From positions 62,001 through 126,000 of the forward strand of contig CALSOO010000006.1 in NCBI GenBank assembly GCA_943787985.1: a DNA stretch of 64,000 nucleotides, read 5' to 3'. Both the position numbers and the translations under genes were made by a program. The notes below the pieces were generated by a model. That model ran no database searches and was not told where the DNA came from. It saw nothing but the letters and a program-made list of their open reading frames with translations. Shown piece by piece: positions 54,243 to 63,570 of this stretch. The stretch's first letter is position 1, and every line of letters begins with the position of its first letter. Source of the stretch: an uncultured Paracoccaceae bacterium (GTDB taxonomy: Bacteria; Pseudomonadota; Alphaproteobacteria; Rhodobacterales; Rhodobacteraceae).

Positions 54243-56004
54243 GGCAACGCACCTTGTGGCCGGGGGTCAGTTCGCGCAGATCGGGGGCCGCACTTCCGTC
54301 AAAGCGGAACATCTCGGGCCAAGTGTCAGGGCTGCCAGCCCCGTTGGCCACAAGGCTCAGATCGATAGGGCGGTTCACATCAGGTTCGGGCTGCGCCGCG
54401 ATCAAGGCTTGGGTGTAGGGATGTTGAGGGTCGTAAAACAAGGTGTCAGGCGGGGCCTGTTCGACCACCACCCCCTGACGCATCACGGCGACTTCGTCGG
54501 CTATGCGCGCCACAACAGCCAGATCGTGGCTAATGAACAGGTAGCTCAACCCCATGCGGTCGCGAATGTCTTCGAGCAGGGTCAGAATTTGCTCTTGGAC
54601 CGACACGTCCAATGCAGAAGTCGGCTCGTCACACACCAGCAAAGACGGATCAAGGGTCAATGCCCGCGCGATAGACAGGCGCTGACGTTGCCCGCCTGAA
54701 AAGGCGTGGGGAAAGCGTTTGAGCATATCAGGGTTCAGCCCCACCCAGCGCAGCATTTCGGCCGCTTTGTCGCGGCGGTCTGCGCGGGTGCCAATGCCGT
54801 GTATTTCCATGGGCTCTGTCAGGGCTTCTTGAACGCGCATGCGCGGGCTGAGGGACGAGTAGGGGTCTTGAAATACCATCTGGGCCTGGCGCTGGAACGC
54901 CACACGCTCGGGCCGGGTCATGTTATGGACAGGCAAGGGATCGCTGCCTTTGGCGCCGTGAAAGATGACTTTGCTGCCTGTGTCAGGCGCTTCAGCCCCC
55001 AGTGCGATGCGCGCGCATGTGGTTTTGCCAGAGCCGCTTTCGCCCACGACAGCCAGTGTTTTGCCACGGGGCAGGGTCAGGTTGACGTCAATGCAGGCGT
55101 GTACTTTGGTTTTGGCACGCCACCCCGCACCGCGCACGGTGTAGGTCTTGCAAACGCTTTTGAGTTCCAAAATCGGGTCGTCATAATTCAACGGGGCAGA
55201 GGGTTCGGCCACTTTGGGAATAACGGGGGCGGCTGCGAACAGCTTTTGGGTGTAGCCGTGACCCGGATTGCCCAACACGGCAGGGGCAGGACCGCTTTCC
55301 ATCACACGCCCCTTGTTCATGACCACAACTTTTTCGGCCATGTTGGCGACCACACCCAAATCATGGGTCACAAGGATCACGGCCATGCCGGTTTCTTTTT
55401 GCAGGTTTTTGATCAGGCCCAGAACCTGCGCTTGGGTCGTGACGTCCAAAGCGGTGGTAGGCTCGTCTGCGATCAACAAATCGGGCTTGGATACCATCGC
55501 CATGGCGATCATGGCGCGCTGGCGCATGCCGCCTGACATCTCGAAGGGATAGGCGCGGTAAGCCCGCTCCGGATCCGCAAAGCCAACCCGCTCGAACGTG
55601 TCGAGCACATCGCGTTTGGCATCTGCCGTGCCCATCCCGCGGTGCAGGTGCAACACTTCGGACACTTGGTTGCCGATCCGGTGCAAAGGCGACAGCGAGC
55701 GCATCGGCTCCTGAAAGATCATGGAAATACGATTGCCGCGCACATTGCGCATCTTGCGCTCGTTCAGGGTCAACAGGTCCGTTACCGTATCGCCGTTGTT
55801 GTAATTGATCTGGCCGGCACGCAGTTGCGCAGCTCCCGGCAGAATGCGCAAAACAGACCGGCACGTCAGCGTTTTGCCCGATCCGCTTTCGCCCACAATC
55901 GCGAGAGTTTCGCCTGCGTTGACGGTGAAATTGACGTCTTGGACAACAGGGGGCGCATCGCCAAAGCCAATACTTAAGCCCTGCACATCAAGGAGTGGTG
56001 TCAT
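54235..56004 (-). CDS. ABC transporter ATP-binding protein, fused DppD-DppF type
   Basis: Protein of 589 residues with two complete ATPase domains, as in fused dipeptide-transport ATPases. Domain 1 (about residues 1-260) has Walker A GESGSGKTLT, signature SGGMRQRAMIAMAM and Walker B LLIADEPTTALD. Domain 2 (about residues 280-560) repeats GESGSGKTTC, SGGQRQRLSIARALTLD and LLVCDEPTSALD. Each ends with a C-terminal oligopeptide-type extension. It is the first gene of the operon and probably powers the downstream permease pair. Confidence 0.95.
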   Translation of the reverse strand: MTPLLDVQGLSIGFGDAPPVVQDVNFTVNAGETLAIVGESGSGKTLTCRSVLRILPGAAQLRAGQINYNNGDTVTDLLTLNERKMRNVRGNRISMIFQEPMRSLSPLHRIGNQVSEVLHLHRGMGTADAKRDVLDTFERVGFADPERAYRAYPFEMSGGMRQRAMIAMAMVSKPDLLIADEPTTALDVTTQAQVLGLIKNLQKETGMAVILVTHDLGVVANMAEKVVVMNKGRVMESGPAPAVLGNPGHGYTQKLFAAAPVIPKVAEPSAPLNYDDPILELKSVCKTYTVRGAGWRAKTKVHACIDVNLTLPRGKTLAVVGESGSGKTTCARIALGAEAPDTGSKVIFHGAKGSDPLPVHNMTRPERVAFQRQAQMVFQDPYSSLSPRMRVQEALTEPMEIHGIGTRADRRDKAAEMLRWVGLNPDMLKRFPHAFSGGQRQRLSIARALTLDPSLLVCDEPTSALDVSVQEQILTLLEDIRDRMGLSYLFISHDLAVVARIADEVAVMRQGVVVEQAPPDTLFYDPQHPYTQALIAAQPEPDVNRPIDLSLVANGAGSPDTWPEMFRFDGSAAPDLRELTPGHKVRCHV

Positions 56005-56324
56005 TCAGCCGTCCCGGTTGTTGGTGTCGCCCGTCTGATGCGGTGCGTGTGATAACAGTCAAACCCGATTCCGTGTCCCGCGTCCAGCGCCAGCCAGCTT
56101 ATAAACGCATCAATGATGGTTTCGTGTGAAGGAGTGCAAGTTTAGCGCGTAGGATTATGGGGTTTGCAACTCTTCGGACGCGCCGGACCACCCGGACCGC
56201 AGGCAGACAAGGACAGGTGTTTGCCAAGTGACGCTGCGGCGCGGATGTGCTGTGCCCTTGCCCCAATGGCGGCCGCAAGCATAAGTTCCTCCAACAAGCG
56301 CGACGATGATAGGGAAGTAACACA
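56005..56324. other. Divergent intergenic region, no gene seen
   Basis: About 320 bases between the ABC operon (minus) and the acyl-CoA operon (plus). It must carry promoters for both. The AGGGAAG sequence at about 56311 is the ribosome-binding site of the following gene. No strong hairpin or coding signal was found. Confidence 0.45.
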
Positions 56325-58406
56325 ATGTCCGACACAGTAGCCTACGACCGCCACGGCGACATTGCCGTCCTCAGCATTCAAAATCCACCCGTTAACGCGT
56401 TGAGCCAAGCGGTGCGCGCAGGATTGGTCGCCCGCGTGGCGCAGGCCGAAGCCGAAGAGGGCGTACGCGCTGTGCTCATCACCGGCGCAGGCCGCGCCTT
56501 TATCGCGGGGGCCGACATCACAGAGTTCGGCAAGCCGCCGATGGAGCCGTCTTTGCCTGACGCGATTGACCGGATCGAGGCGTCGCCGCTGTTGGTCGTC
56601 GCCTCTATGCACGGCGTCAGCCTTGGGGGTGGTTTAGAGGTCGCGCTGGGCTGTCACTACCGTATTGCCGTTCCATCCGCGCGCATCGGGTTGCCCGAAG
56701 TGTTCCTTGGGTTGATCCCGGGGGCCGGCGGCACCCAGCGTTTGCCCCGTCTGGCAGGTGCCATGGCCGCCATCGATATGGCGACATCAGGACGACAGGT
56801 CGGGGCCGAAGAGGCGGCGCAAATGGGTGTCATCGACGTGGTTCAGGACGGGGACGCAAAGGAAAAGGGCATTGCCTATGTCGAGAAACTGCTTTCAGAT
56901 GGTGCGCCCCGCCGTCCTGTGAGCGAAATGCCTGCGGCGGATGCAATTGACTGGGACGCAACATATGAGGCCGTTCTGGCCCGTGCGCGCGGGCAGATTG
57001 CCCCCGCCGAAGCCGTGCGCGCCATACAGGCCAGCGTCGAAAAACCCTTTGGTGAGGGAATGTTGGCCGAGCGCCAGATATTTTGGGACCTCCTGAAGGG
57101 GGATCAGAGCAAGGGAATGATCCACGCGTTTTTCTCCGAGCGTGCGGTGAGCAATTTGCCCGAACTCAAAGGCGTGACGCCGCGCAACCTCGATCATATC
57201 GGGGTCATCGGCGGCGGCACCATGGGGGCAGGGATCGCTACGGCGGCGTTGCTTTCAGGGGTGCACGTGACACTGTTGGAAATGACGGGAGATGCGGGCG
57301 AAGCGGCCCGTGGCCGGATCACCGGCAATCTTGCCGGGGCCTTAAAGCGCGGGAAAATCAGCGCAGAGCAACATGAAACGATCCTGAGCAAAGCCTTGCA
57401 AGTCTCCACCGATTACGCATCCCTTTCGGACGCCGATCTGGTGATAGAGGCGGTGTTCGAGGATATGAGCGTCAAGAAACAGGTTTTCACCAAGCTCGAC
57501 GAAGTGTGCAAGGCGGGGGCGATCCTTGCCTCCAACACCTCTTACCTTGATGTGACCGAAATCGCGGCCTGCACCAAACGGCCACAGGACGTGATCGGGT
57601 TGCACTTTTTCTCACCTGCGCATGTGATGAAATTGCTCGAAGTCGTGGTGCCCGACGAAACCGCGATCGACGTTGTGGCGACGGGCTTCGCACTGGGCAA
57701 AAAGCTCAACAAAATATCGGTGCGCGCAGGGGTGTGTGACGGGTTCATCGGCAACCGGATCCTGTCCACCTACCGCCAAGCGGCGGACCAGATGGTGATG
57801 CAGGGGGCTTCGCCTTATGCCATCGACACAGCCCTTGAAGCGTTCGGATTTGCGATGGGGCCTTTTGCAGTCGCCGATTTGGCGGGGCTCGATATCGGCT
57901 GGGCCGTGCGCAAACGCAAACGGGCCGAGGCGGGGATCGAAGGGGTCAGCACCTACGCCGACAAGATGTGCGAGGCGGGCAACTTTGGCCAAAAGACGGG
58001 CAAAGGGTATTACGACTACGCAGCTGGCGCCAAAGCGCGCGTGCCAAATGCGGATGTGATGCCACTGATCGAAGTGGACCGCGCGGCTGAAGGCACGCCG
58101 CAGCGCAGCTTCACCGACGCGGACATCGTGCGCTACTACATGGCGGCAATGGTGAACGAGAGCGCAAAGGTCGTGGGCGAAGGGATCGCGCGCCGCCCGT
58201 TGGACGTGGATATGACCCTGCTCTTTGGCTACGGCTTCCCGCGGTATCGGGGCGGTCCACTGAAATGGGCGGACCTTGTGGGGCTGGACGACCTGCTTGC
58301 GGACATTAGATCCTACGGGGACACCATGCCTGATTTCTGGGCCCCTGCACCCTTGCTGGAAACACTCGTGGCCGAAGGAAAAACCTTTGCCACTCTGAAT
58401 ACATAA
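56325..58406 (+). CDS. Enoyl-CoA hydratase/3-hydroxyacyl-CoA dehydrogenase bifunctional protein
   Basis: Protein of 693 residues with an N-terminal crotonase domain (SLGGGLEVALGCHYRIAVPS and LPEVFLGLIPGAGGTQRLPR carry the two catalytic Glu residues) and a 3-hydroxyacyl-CoA dehydrogenase domain from about residue 290 (IGVIGGGTMGAGIATAALLS as NAD-binding loop, then the C-terminal 3HCDH domain with GNRILSTYRQAADQMVMQGA). The layout is FadJ/PimF-like. It begins an operon that continues with two acyl-CoA dehydrogenases. Hydrates and oxidises beta-oxidation intermediates in the cytoplasm. Confidence 0.94.
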   Translation: MSDTVAYDRHGDIAVLSIQNPPVNALSQAVRAGLVARVAQAEAEEGVRAVLITGAGRAFIAGADITEFGKPPMEPSLPDAIDRIEASPLLVVASMHGVSLGGGLEVALGCHYRIAVPSARIGLPEVFLGLIPGAGGTQRLPRLAGAMAAIDMATSGRQVGAEEAAQMGVIDVVQDGDAKEKGIAYVEKLLSDGAPRRPVSEMPAADAIDWDATYEAVLARARGQIAPAEAVRAIQASVEKPFGEGMLAERQIFWDLLKGDQSKGMIHAFFSERAVSNLPELKGVTPRNLDHIGVIGGGTMGAGIATAALLSGVHVTLLEMTGDAGEAARGRITGNLAGALKRGKISAEQHETILSKALQVSTDYASLSDADLVIEAVFEDMSVKKQVFTKLDEVCKAGAILASNTSYLDVTEIAACTKRPQDVIGLHFFSPAHVMKLLEVVVPDETAIDVVATGFALGKKLNKISVRAGVCDGFIGNRILSTYRQAADQMVMQGASPYAIDTALEAFGFAMGPFAVADLAGLDIGWAVRKRKRAEAGIEGVSTYADKMCEAGNFGQKTGKGYYDYAAGAKARVPNADVMPLIEVDRAAEGTPQRSFTDADIVRYYMAAMVNESAKVVGEGIARRPLDVDMTLLFGYGFPRYRGGPLKWADLVGLDDLLADIRSYGDTMPDFWAPAPLLETLVAEGKTFATLNT

Positions 58407-58424
58407 ACCCGAAAGGAACCGAAC

Positions 58425-59618
58425 ATGGATCTGAACTACACAGACGAAGAACTGGCCTTTCGCGACGAAGTGCGCGCGTTTTTCGAAGAGAAGCTGAAAC
58501 CGGAGCTGGCTGAAAAAGTACGCCTTGGCACAGGCCTGTCCAAAGAGGACATGGAAGGCTGGCACGCGACGCTGAACGCCCAAGGGTGGCTGGTGCCAAA
58601 CTGGACCAAGGAATTTGGTGGGGCAGAGTGGAACGCGGTGCAGCGTCACATCTTTGACGAGGAATCCGCCCGCTACGACGCACCGCGCACTGTGCCGTTC
58701 GGCTTTTCGATGCTGGCCCCTGTGCTGCACAAATTCGGCTCCAAAGAGCAGAACGATTACTGGCTTCCACGCATGTTGAATGGCGATGACTGGTGGTGTC
58801 AGGGCTATTCCGAACCGGGGGCGGGGTCCGATCTGGCCTCTCTCAAAACCAAAGCAGTGCGCGAGGGCGACCACTACATCGTCAACGGTCAAAAGACGTG
58901 GACGACGCTGGGCCAGCACGCCAACATGATTTTCTGCCTCGTGCGCACGGATTCAACCGTCAAGAACCAGGAAGGCATTTCCTTCCTGCTGATCGACATG
59001 GACACCCCGGGCGTTGAAGTGCGCCCGATCATCCTGCTTGATGGCACCCATGAAGTGAACGAGGTCTGGTTCACAGACGTCAAAGTACCGGTCGCAAATC
59101 TTGTGGGCGAAGAGAACAAGGGCTGGACCTATGCCAAGTATCTGCTGACGCACGAACGCACAAACATTGCAGGCGTCGGCTATTCCCAAGCGGGGATCGC
59201 GACGGTCAAACGCATCGCCAAAGCGGAAATGGCAGGGGGCAAACCCTTGATGCAGAACCCGTTGTTTGCGGCCCGTGTGGCGCAGGTCGAAGTGGACCTG
59301 ATGGCCATGGCGACAACCAACTTGCGCATCATCTCCAAAGCGGCCGAGGGTGCAGCGCCCGGCGTCGAGGCCTCGATGCTCAAGGTCAAAGGGACGATTA
59401 TCCGTCAGGAAATCAATGACCTCGCCCGCCGCGCTGTCGGGGTTTACGCGATGCCCTTCGCCTCTGAAATGGTCGAGGGCACCAATGAACCCCTGCCTGA
59501 TCCGCATGACGCCGGCCCTCTGGCCGCGCATTATTTCAACAATCGCAAGCTGTCGATCTTCGGCGGCTCCAACGAGATCCAACGTGGGATCATCGCCAAA
59601 GTCACGATGGGGGGCTGA
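58425..59618 (+). CDS. Acyl-CoA dehydrogenase, PimC-like large subunit
   Basis: Protein of 397 residues with the acyl-CoA dehydrogenase fold: N-terminal helical domain, the FAD site QGYSEPGAGSDLASLKTKAV, and the C-terminal domain ending LSIFGGSNEIQRGIIAKVTM. The sequence resembles the large subunit of pimeloyl-CoA dehydrogenase (PimC), which pairs with a smaller PimD-type partner, here the next gene 3 bases on. Together they would introduce the first double bond in a dicarboxyl- or long-chain acyl-CoA. The exact substrate is inferred. Confidence 0.9.
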   Translation: MDLNYTDEELAFRDEVRAFFEEKLKPELAEKVRLGTGLSKEDMEGWHATLNAQGWLVPNWTKEFGGAEWNAVQRHIFDEESARYDAPRTVPFGFSMLAPVLHKFGSKEQNDYWLPRMLNGDDWWCQGYSEPGAGSDLASLKTKAVREGDHYIVNGQKTWTTLGQHANMIFCLVRTDSTVKNQEGISFLLIDMDTPGVEVRPIILLDGTHEVNEVWFTDVKVPVANLVGEENKGWTYAKYLLTHERTNIAGVGYSQAGIATVKRIAKAEMAGGKPLMQNPLFAARVAQVEVDLMAMATTNLRIISKAAEGAAPGVEASMLKVKGTIIRQEINDLARRAVGVYAMPFASEMVEGTNEPLPDPHDAGPLAAHYFNNRKLSIFGGSNEIQRGIIAKVTMGG

Positions 59619-59621
59619 TCC

Positions 59622-60725
59622 ATGAATTTTGAACTGACCGAAGAACGGCAGATGCTGCAAGACACGCTGCGCCGCTTTCTCAAGGACCGCTACACCACTG
59701 AGGTGCGCAACAAGATCCTCGACTCGGATGTGGGCATGTCCGCTGATATCTGGAACGAGTTGGCCGAACTGGGCGTCATCGGCGCGTTGTTCACCGAAGA
59801 CCAAGGCGGCTTTGGCGGCATGGGTTTTGACATTGCCGTGGTCTTTGAAGAACTGGGGCGCGCAGGCGTCGTAGAGCCCTTTTTGGACGGGGCATTGCTG
59901 TGTGGGCGCATTTTGGCACACGCTGGGCAGGCGGACAAAGTCGAAGCCATCATTGGCGGCACCTTGCAACTGGCGCTGGCCCACGGTGAACCAACCAGCC
60001 GCTATGACCTGAACTACGTCCAAACCACGGCCAAAGGCAATGTGATCAACGGGCGCAAAGCCGTCGTGATGAACGCCGAGGCCGTCGATACGCTGATTGT
60101 CTCTGCACGCACGTCAGGCGGGGCTGCGGACGAGGATGGCATCACGCTGTTCGCAGTGGACAAGGACGCCAAAGGGCTGATGATCCAAGGGTATGCTTTG
60201 CTTTCGGGCGGGCGCGCGGCGGAGGTCACATTGGACAACGTCGAGGGCACTATGATCGGTGAAGAAGGCAAAGGGTTCGCGCTGCTGGAAACAGCCTACG
60301 CCGCGGCCACGGTCGCCCAATGCGCCGAAACTCTGGGGGCGATGCACACAGCCACCAACCTCACCAAAGAGTACCTGATGACGCGCAAACAGTTCGGACG
60401 ACCCATCGGGACTTTTCAGGCCTTGGCGCACCGCATGGCGGACCTGTTGATCGAAATGGAACAAGCGACGTCGGCGGTGACCCGCGCCGCCGGTTTCCTT
60501 GAGGAGGATGCACGCACACGCGACATGAACATCCACGCCGCCAAGAACCTGATGGGGCGGGCGGGGCGATTGGTGTCCGAAGAAGCGATCCAGATGCACG
60601 GCGGCATTGCCATGACGCAAGAGTACGAACTGGCCCACATCGCCAAACGGATCACTATGGCGGACCACCGCTTTGGGGATACGGACCACCACCTTGAGAA
60701 GTTCATTGCGCTGAGCGCTGCATGA
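59622..60725 (+). CDS. Acyl-CoA dehydrogenase, PimD-like small subunit
   Basis: Protein of 367 residues, an acyl-CoA dehydrogenase paralogue starting MNFELTEERQMLQDTLRRFL. The C-terminal region IQMHGGIAMTQEYELAHIAK holds the catalytic-Glu area of the family. It probably forms a heteromer with the preceding gene product, as PimC and PimD do. The next gene overlaps by 4 bases (ATGA). Confidence 0.9.
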   Translation: MNFELTEERQMLQDTLRRFLKDRYTTEVRNKILDSDVGMSADIWNELAELGVIGALFTEDQGGFGGMGFDIAVVFEELGRAGVVEPFLDGALLCGRILAHAGQADKVEAIIGGTLQLALAHGEPTSRYDLNYVQTTAKGNVINGRKAVVMNAEAVDTLIVSARTSGGAADEDGITLFAVDKDAKGLMIQGYALLSGGRAAEVTLDNVEGTMIGEEGKGFALLETAYAAATVAQCAETLGAMHTATNLTKEYLMTRKQFGRPIGTFQALAHRMADLLIEMEQATSAVTRAAGFLEEDARTRDMNIHAAKNLMGRAGRLVSEEAIQMHGGIAMTQEYELAHIAKRITMADHRFGDTDHHLEKFIALSAA

Positions 60726-61168
60726 GCGGAAAAGGACACATCGATGATCACTCCGGCGCTGTCGGGGTAATCCGCGACGAAACCGGAACGCAAACGCTGA
60801 TCGGTTATGTTGTGGATGTGTCCGCCAAAGACGGACAAGGACGCTGTTGGATGGACATCGGCCCCCAGCACACCAACCGCCACAAGGCACTGCACGGCGG
60901 GATCATGGCCTGCCTGCTCGACAACGCCTCTGGCACCACGGGGTCTTTGACGGTGGATGACACGGGCACCGCCCCGTTTCTGACGATCTCGATGAACACC
61001 CACTACCTCGCTCCTGTGTACCAGGGGCGCGTGACGGCCACGGGACGCGTGACGGGGGGCGGCAAAAGCCTCCTCTTTATCGACGCGGAACTGGTGGATG
61101 AAGAAGGCCGTGTGATTGCGACCTCGTCCGGCGTTTTCAAACGGGTTCCACAGGAGAGACTGGCATGA
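60722..61168 (+). CDS. PaaI-family thioesterase (hotdog fold)
   Basis: Protein of 148 residues with the hotdog-fold signature NRHKALHGGIMACLLDNASG, in which HGG precedes the catalytic residue on the long helix, and the strand ISMNTHYLAPVYQGRVTATG. A PaaI-type thioesterase would release CoA from stalled acyl-CoA intermediates. It overlaps the acyl-CoA dehydrogenase gene and the next gene by 4 bases each, so it is part of the operon. Confidence 0.88.
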   Translation: MSGKGHIDDHSGAVGVIRDETGTQTLIGYVVDVSAKDGQGRCWMDIGPQHTNRHKALHGGIMACLLDNASGTTGSLTVDDTGTAPFLTISMNTHYLAPVYQGRVTATGRVTGGGKSLLFIDAELVDEEGRVIATSSGVFKRVPQERLA

Positions 61169-61938
61169 CCGCATACGTCGAGGACGCAGGAAACCACCTG
61201 ATTGTTTGGAACGGCAACGCCGCCAAGCGGGGGGCGATCACACCCGAATATTACGGCGCTATCGCGGATGCCTGCGCCAGGGCCCGCGACACGCGGATCA
61301 GGGCCATCGTTATCTCCTCACTCGGGGATTTCTTCTGCGCAGGGGGCGACTTGAACGCACTTCAGGAACGGCGCTCTTTGTCCGAAGAAGGGCGCCAGCA
61401 GAAAATAGAAATCCTGCATGATGTGATCCGGTCTATCCGGGCCTGCGAGGTTCCTGTGATTGCAGCAGTCAAAGGGGGGGCGGCAGGGGCCGGTGTCTCT
61501 ATCGCGTTGGCTTGTGATTTTATTGTGGCCGCAGAGGGGGCGAAATTCACCGCCGCCTATGTCAAGGCAGGGCTGGTGCCTGACGGGGGGCTGACGGCCT
61601 CACTGGCGCGAATGATCCCGCGTCCTTTGGCGATGGAAATGTGCGTCCTTGCGCGCCCCGTTACCGCCGAACGGATGCAGGCCTTAGGGGCGATCAACGC
61701 GGTTTGCCCCAATGAACATGTGATGGAACACGCTTTTGCACTGGTGGAGGCCGTGGCCGCCGGACCGCGACAGGCCCAAGGGGTCATTCGCGCCATGGTC
61801 GCGAAAGCCTATGACCAGTCAGAGGCCGCCCAACTCGATCTTGAACGTGATGCAATGGCCCATGCCGCAGGCGCCGACGAAGCCGCCGAAGGCATCGCAG
61901 CATTCCTCGAAAAACGTGCGCCGCGGTACACGTCATGA
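61165..61938 (+). CDS. Enoyl-CoA hydratase/isomerase family protein (PaaG-like)
   Basis: Protein of 257 residues of the crotonase family: oxyanion-hole residues in FFCAGGDLNALQE and AVKGGAAGAGVSIALACDF. The two Glu residues of crotonase are replaced here (GAGVSI instead of GGGxEL; AYVKAGLVPDGG instead of QPExxLG), and the Asp in LVPDGGLTA fits PaaG-like isomerases. An isomerase or lyase activity is more probable than hydratase. Overlaps flanking genes by 4 bases each. Confidence 0.85.
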   Translation: MTAYVEDAGNHLIVWNGNAAKRGAITPEYYGAIADACARARDTRIRAIVISSLGDFFCAGGDLNALQERRSLSEEGRQQKIEILHDVIRSIRACEVPVIAAVKGGAAGAGVSIALACDFIVAAEGAKFTAAYVKAGLVPDGGLTASLARMIPRPLAMEMCVLARPVTAERMQALGAINAVCPNEHVMEHAFALVEAVAAGPRQAQGVIRAMVAKAYDQSEAAQLDLERDAMAHAAGADEAAEGIAAFLEKRAPRYTS

Positions 61939-63428
61939 GCGGCTTGGTCCAAGACTACCTTGCGGCACAAGTCGCCACCCGCAGGACAGCACCTGCTGTG
62001 TCCGACAGCACAGGGGTTGCACTGACATACGGTGAACTGGATGCAGCCAGCGATGAGCTGCGCTTGGTGCTCACAAACGCAGGGGTGCAAAAGGCAGACC
62101 GCGTTCTGATCCTGTCCGAAAACTGCGTAGCCGCCGTGGCATTGTTGTTTGCCTGCTGGAAACTCGGGGCGCGGGCCATCCCCGTCAACGCCCGTCAAAC
62201 CGAATCCGAAGTCGCGCGCATCCTTGGGCACGCAGAGCCGGCGGCCATCTTTATGACAACCCAAGTCTCCAACGAGGCACAAGCCCACGCGGCCCGTTTT
62301 GACGCCTGCGAAATCAGCGGCGCCTACGGGACATTGCACATGGCAACCCCGCTGGGCAGCGCGCCCGACGATGAAGGGGACATCGCCGTTTTGCTCTACA
62401 CCACAGGCACCACGGGGGATCCCAAAGGGGTCATGCTGACCCACGCCAATGTGCGGTTCGGGGGGCTGACCTCCGCCAACTTGCGGGCCATGAAACACTC
62501 CGACGTGATCTACGGGGTTCTGCCCACGACACATGTGTTTGGACTGTGCTCTGTCATTGTGGCCGCAATCTACGCAGGGGCACCCGTGCGGCTCGCCCCG
62601 CGCTTTGAGGTGGGCAAACTCTACGAGGCATTGCGGGACGGCGTGACGCTGTTTTCCGGGGTGCCGCAGATGCACGCTTTGCTGATGCAATTCTCCAAGG
62701 AACAAGGGCTGGAGACGCTCGGCTCGCCCACATTGCGCTACGTGTCTTCAGGGGCGGCACCACTGGATCCCACGTGGAAACGGGAGGCCGAAAGCTTCTA
62801 CGGCGTCGCGATCCAGAACGGGTACGGGATGACAGAAACCACCGCAGGAACATCCGCGACCAGCAACAATATCGGCAACCCCGACACGTCCGTTGGACCC
62901 GCCTTGCCGGGCATCGAAATCAGCATTGACGAAAACGTGGCAGGGGGAGGGGACGGGGTAGGCGAAGTCCTCACACGCGGACCCCACATTATGCAAGGCT
63001 ACTACAAAAACCCGACCGAAACGGCCAACGTGCTGGACGCAAACAACTGGATGCACACGGGCGACTTGGGGCGGATCGACGAACACGGACTTCTACACAT
63101 CGTAGGGCGCTCCAAAGAGTTGATCATTCACGGCGGGTTCAACGTCTACCCACCCGAAGTCGAAGCCGCGCTGAACGATCACCCCAAAGTGGTACAAGCC
63201 GCTGTGGTCGGGCGACGCAAAGACGGGGATGAAGACGTGCTGGCCTTCGTGCAGCTGGCCAGTCTGGACGCGGTCAGCCCGCAAGACCTTGCAGCCTTCG
63301 TCAAAGAACGGCTCGTTGGCTACAAACGGCCAAAACAGATCATCTGTGCACTGTCACTTCCCGCTGCGCCCACTGGAAAAATCCTGAAACACAAACTGAT
63401 AGACACATTTCAGGACCACCTGACCTGA
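61935..63428 (+). CDS. AMP-dependent acyl-CoA ligase
   Basis: Protein of 497 residues of the adenylate-forming superfamily. The P-loop motif LLYTTGTTGDPKGVMLTH is near residue 155; an aromatic GYGMTETTAGTSA and HTGDLGRIDEHGLLHIVGRS follow, and the C-terminal catalytic Lys is in PTGKILKHKLID. It would activate an acid to its CoA ester with ATP, feeding the preceding enzymes. The start overlaps the previous stop by 4 bases. It is the last gene of the operon, followed by a hairpin repeat. Confidence 0.92.
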   Translation: MSGLVQDYLAAQVATRRTAPAVSDSTGVALTYGELDAASDELRLVLTNAGVQKADRVLILSENCVAAVALLFACWKLGARAIPVNARQTESEVARILGHAEPAAIFMTTQVSNEAQAHAARFDACEISGAYGTLHMATPLGSAPDDEGDIAVLLYTTGTTGDPKGVMLTHANVRFGGLTSANLRAMKHSDVIYGVLPTTHVFGLCSVIVAAIYAGAPVRLAPRFEVGKLYEALRDGVTLFSGVPQMHALLMQFSKEQGLETLGSPTLRYVSSGAAPLDPTWKREAESFYGVAIQNGYGMTETTAGTSATSNNIGNPDTSVGPALPGIEISIDENVAGGGDGVGEVLTRGPHIMQGYYKNPTETANVLDANNWMHTGDLGRIDEHGLLHIVGRSKELIIHGGFNVYPPEVEAALNDHPKVVQAAVVGRRKDGDEDVLAFVQLASLDAVSPQDLAAFVKERLVGYKRPKQIICALSLPAAPTGKILKHKLIDTFQDHLT

Positions 63429-63436
63429 TCCGTATT

Positions 63437-63491
63437 CATCTCGCCAAATAAACCTCGGGGGCGGGCCAAAGGCCCGGGGGCAGAGCCCCCA
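63437..63491. repeat. Hairpin repeat copy 2 (terminator-like)
   Basis: Same element as at 50050-50104, with outer sequence nearly identical but the first hairpin changed to GGGCC-AAA-GGCCC, so base pairing is kept by compensating changes. It separates the acyl-CoA ligase gene from the convergent rpe gene. Confidence 0.75.
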
Positions 63492-63570
63492 CTTCAATGG
63501 TATTGGCGCGCGACCAAAGGCAGAGGGCCCATCATAGTGATGCTGGCCGCAAACCAAGGGCAAACCGAGA

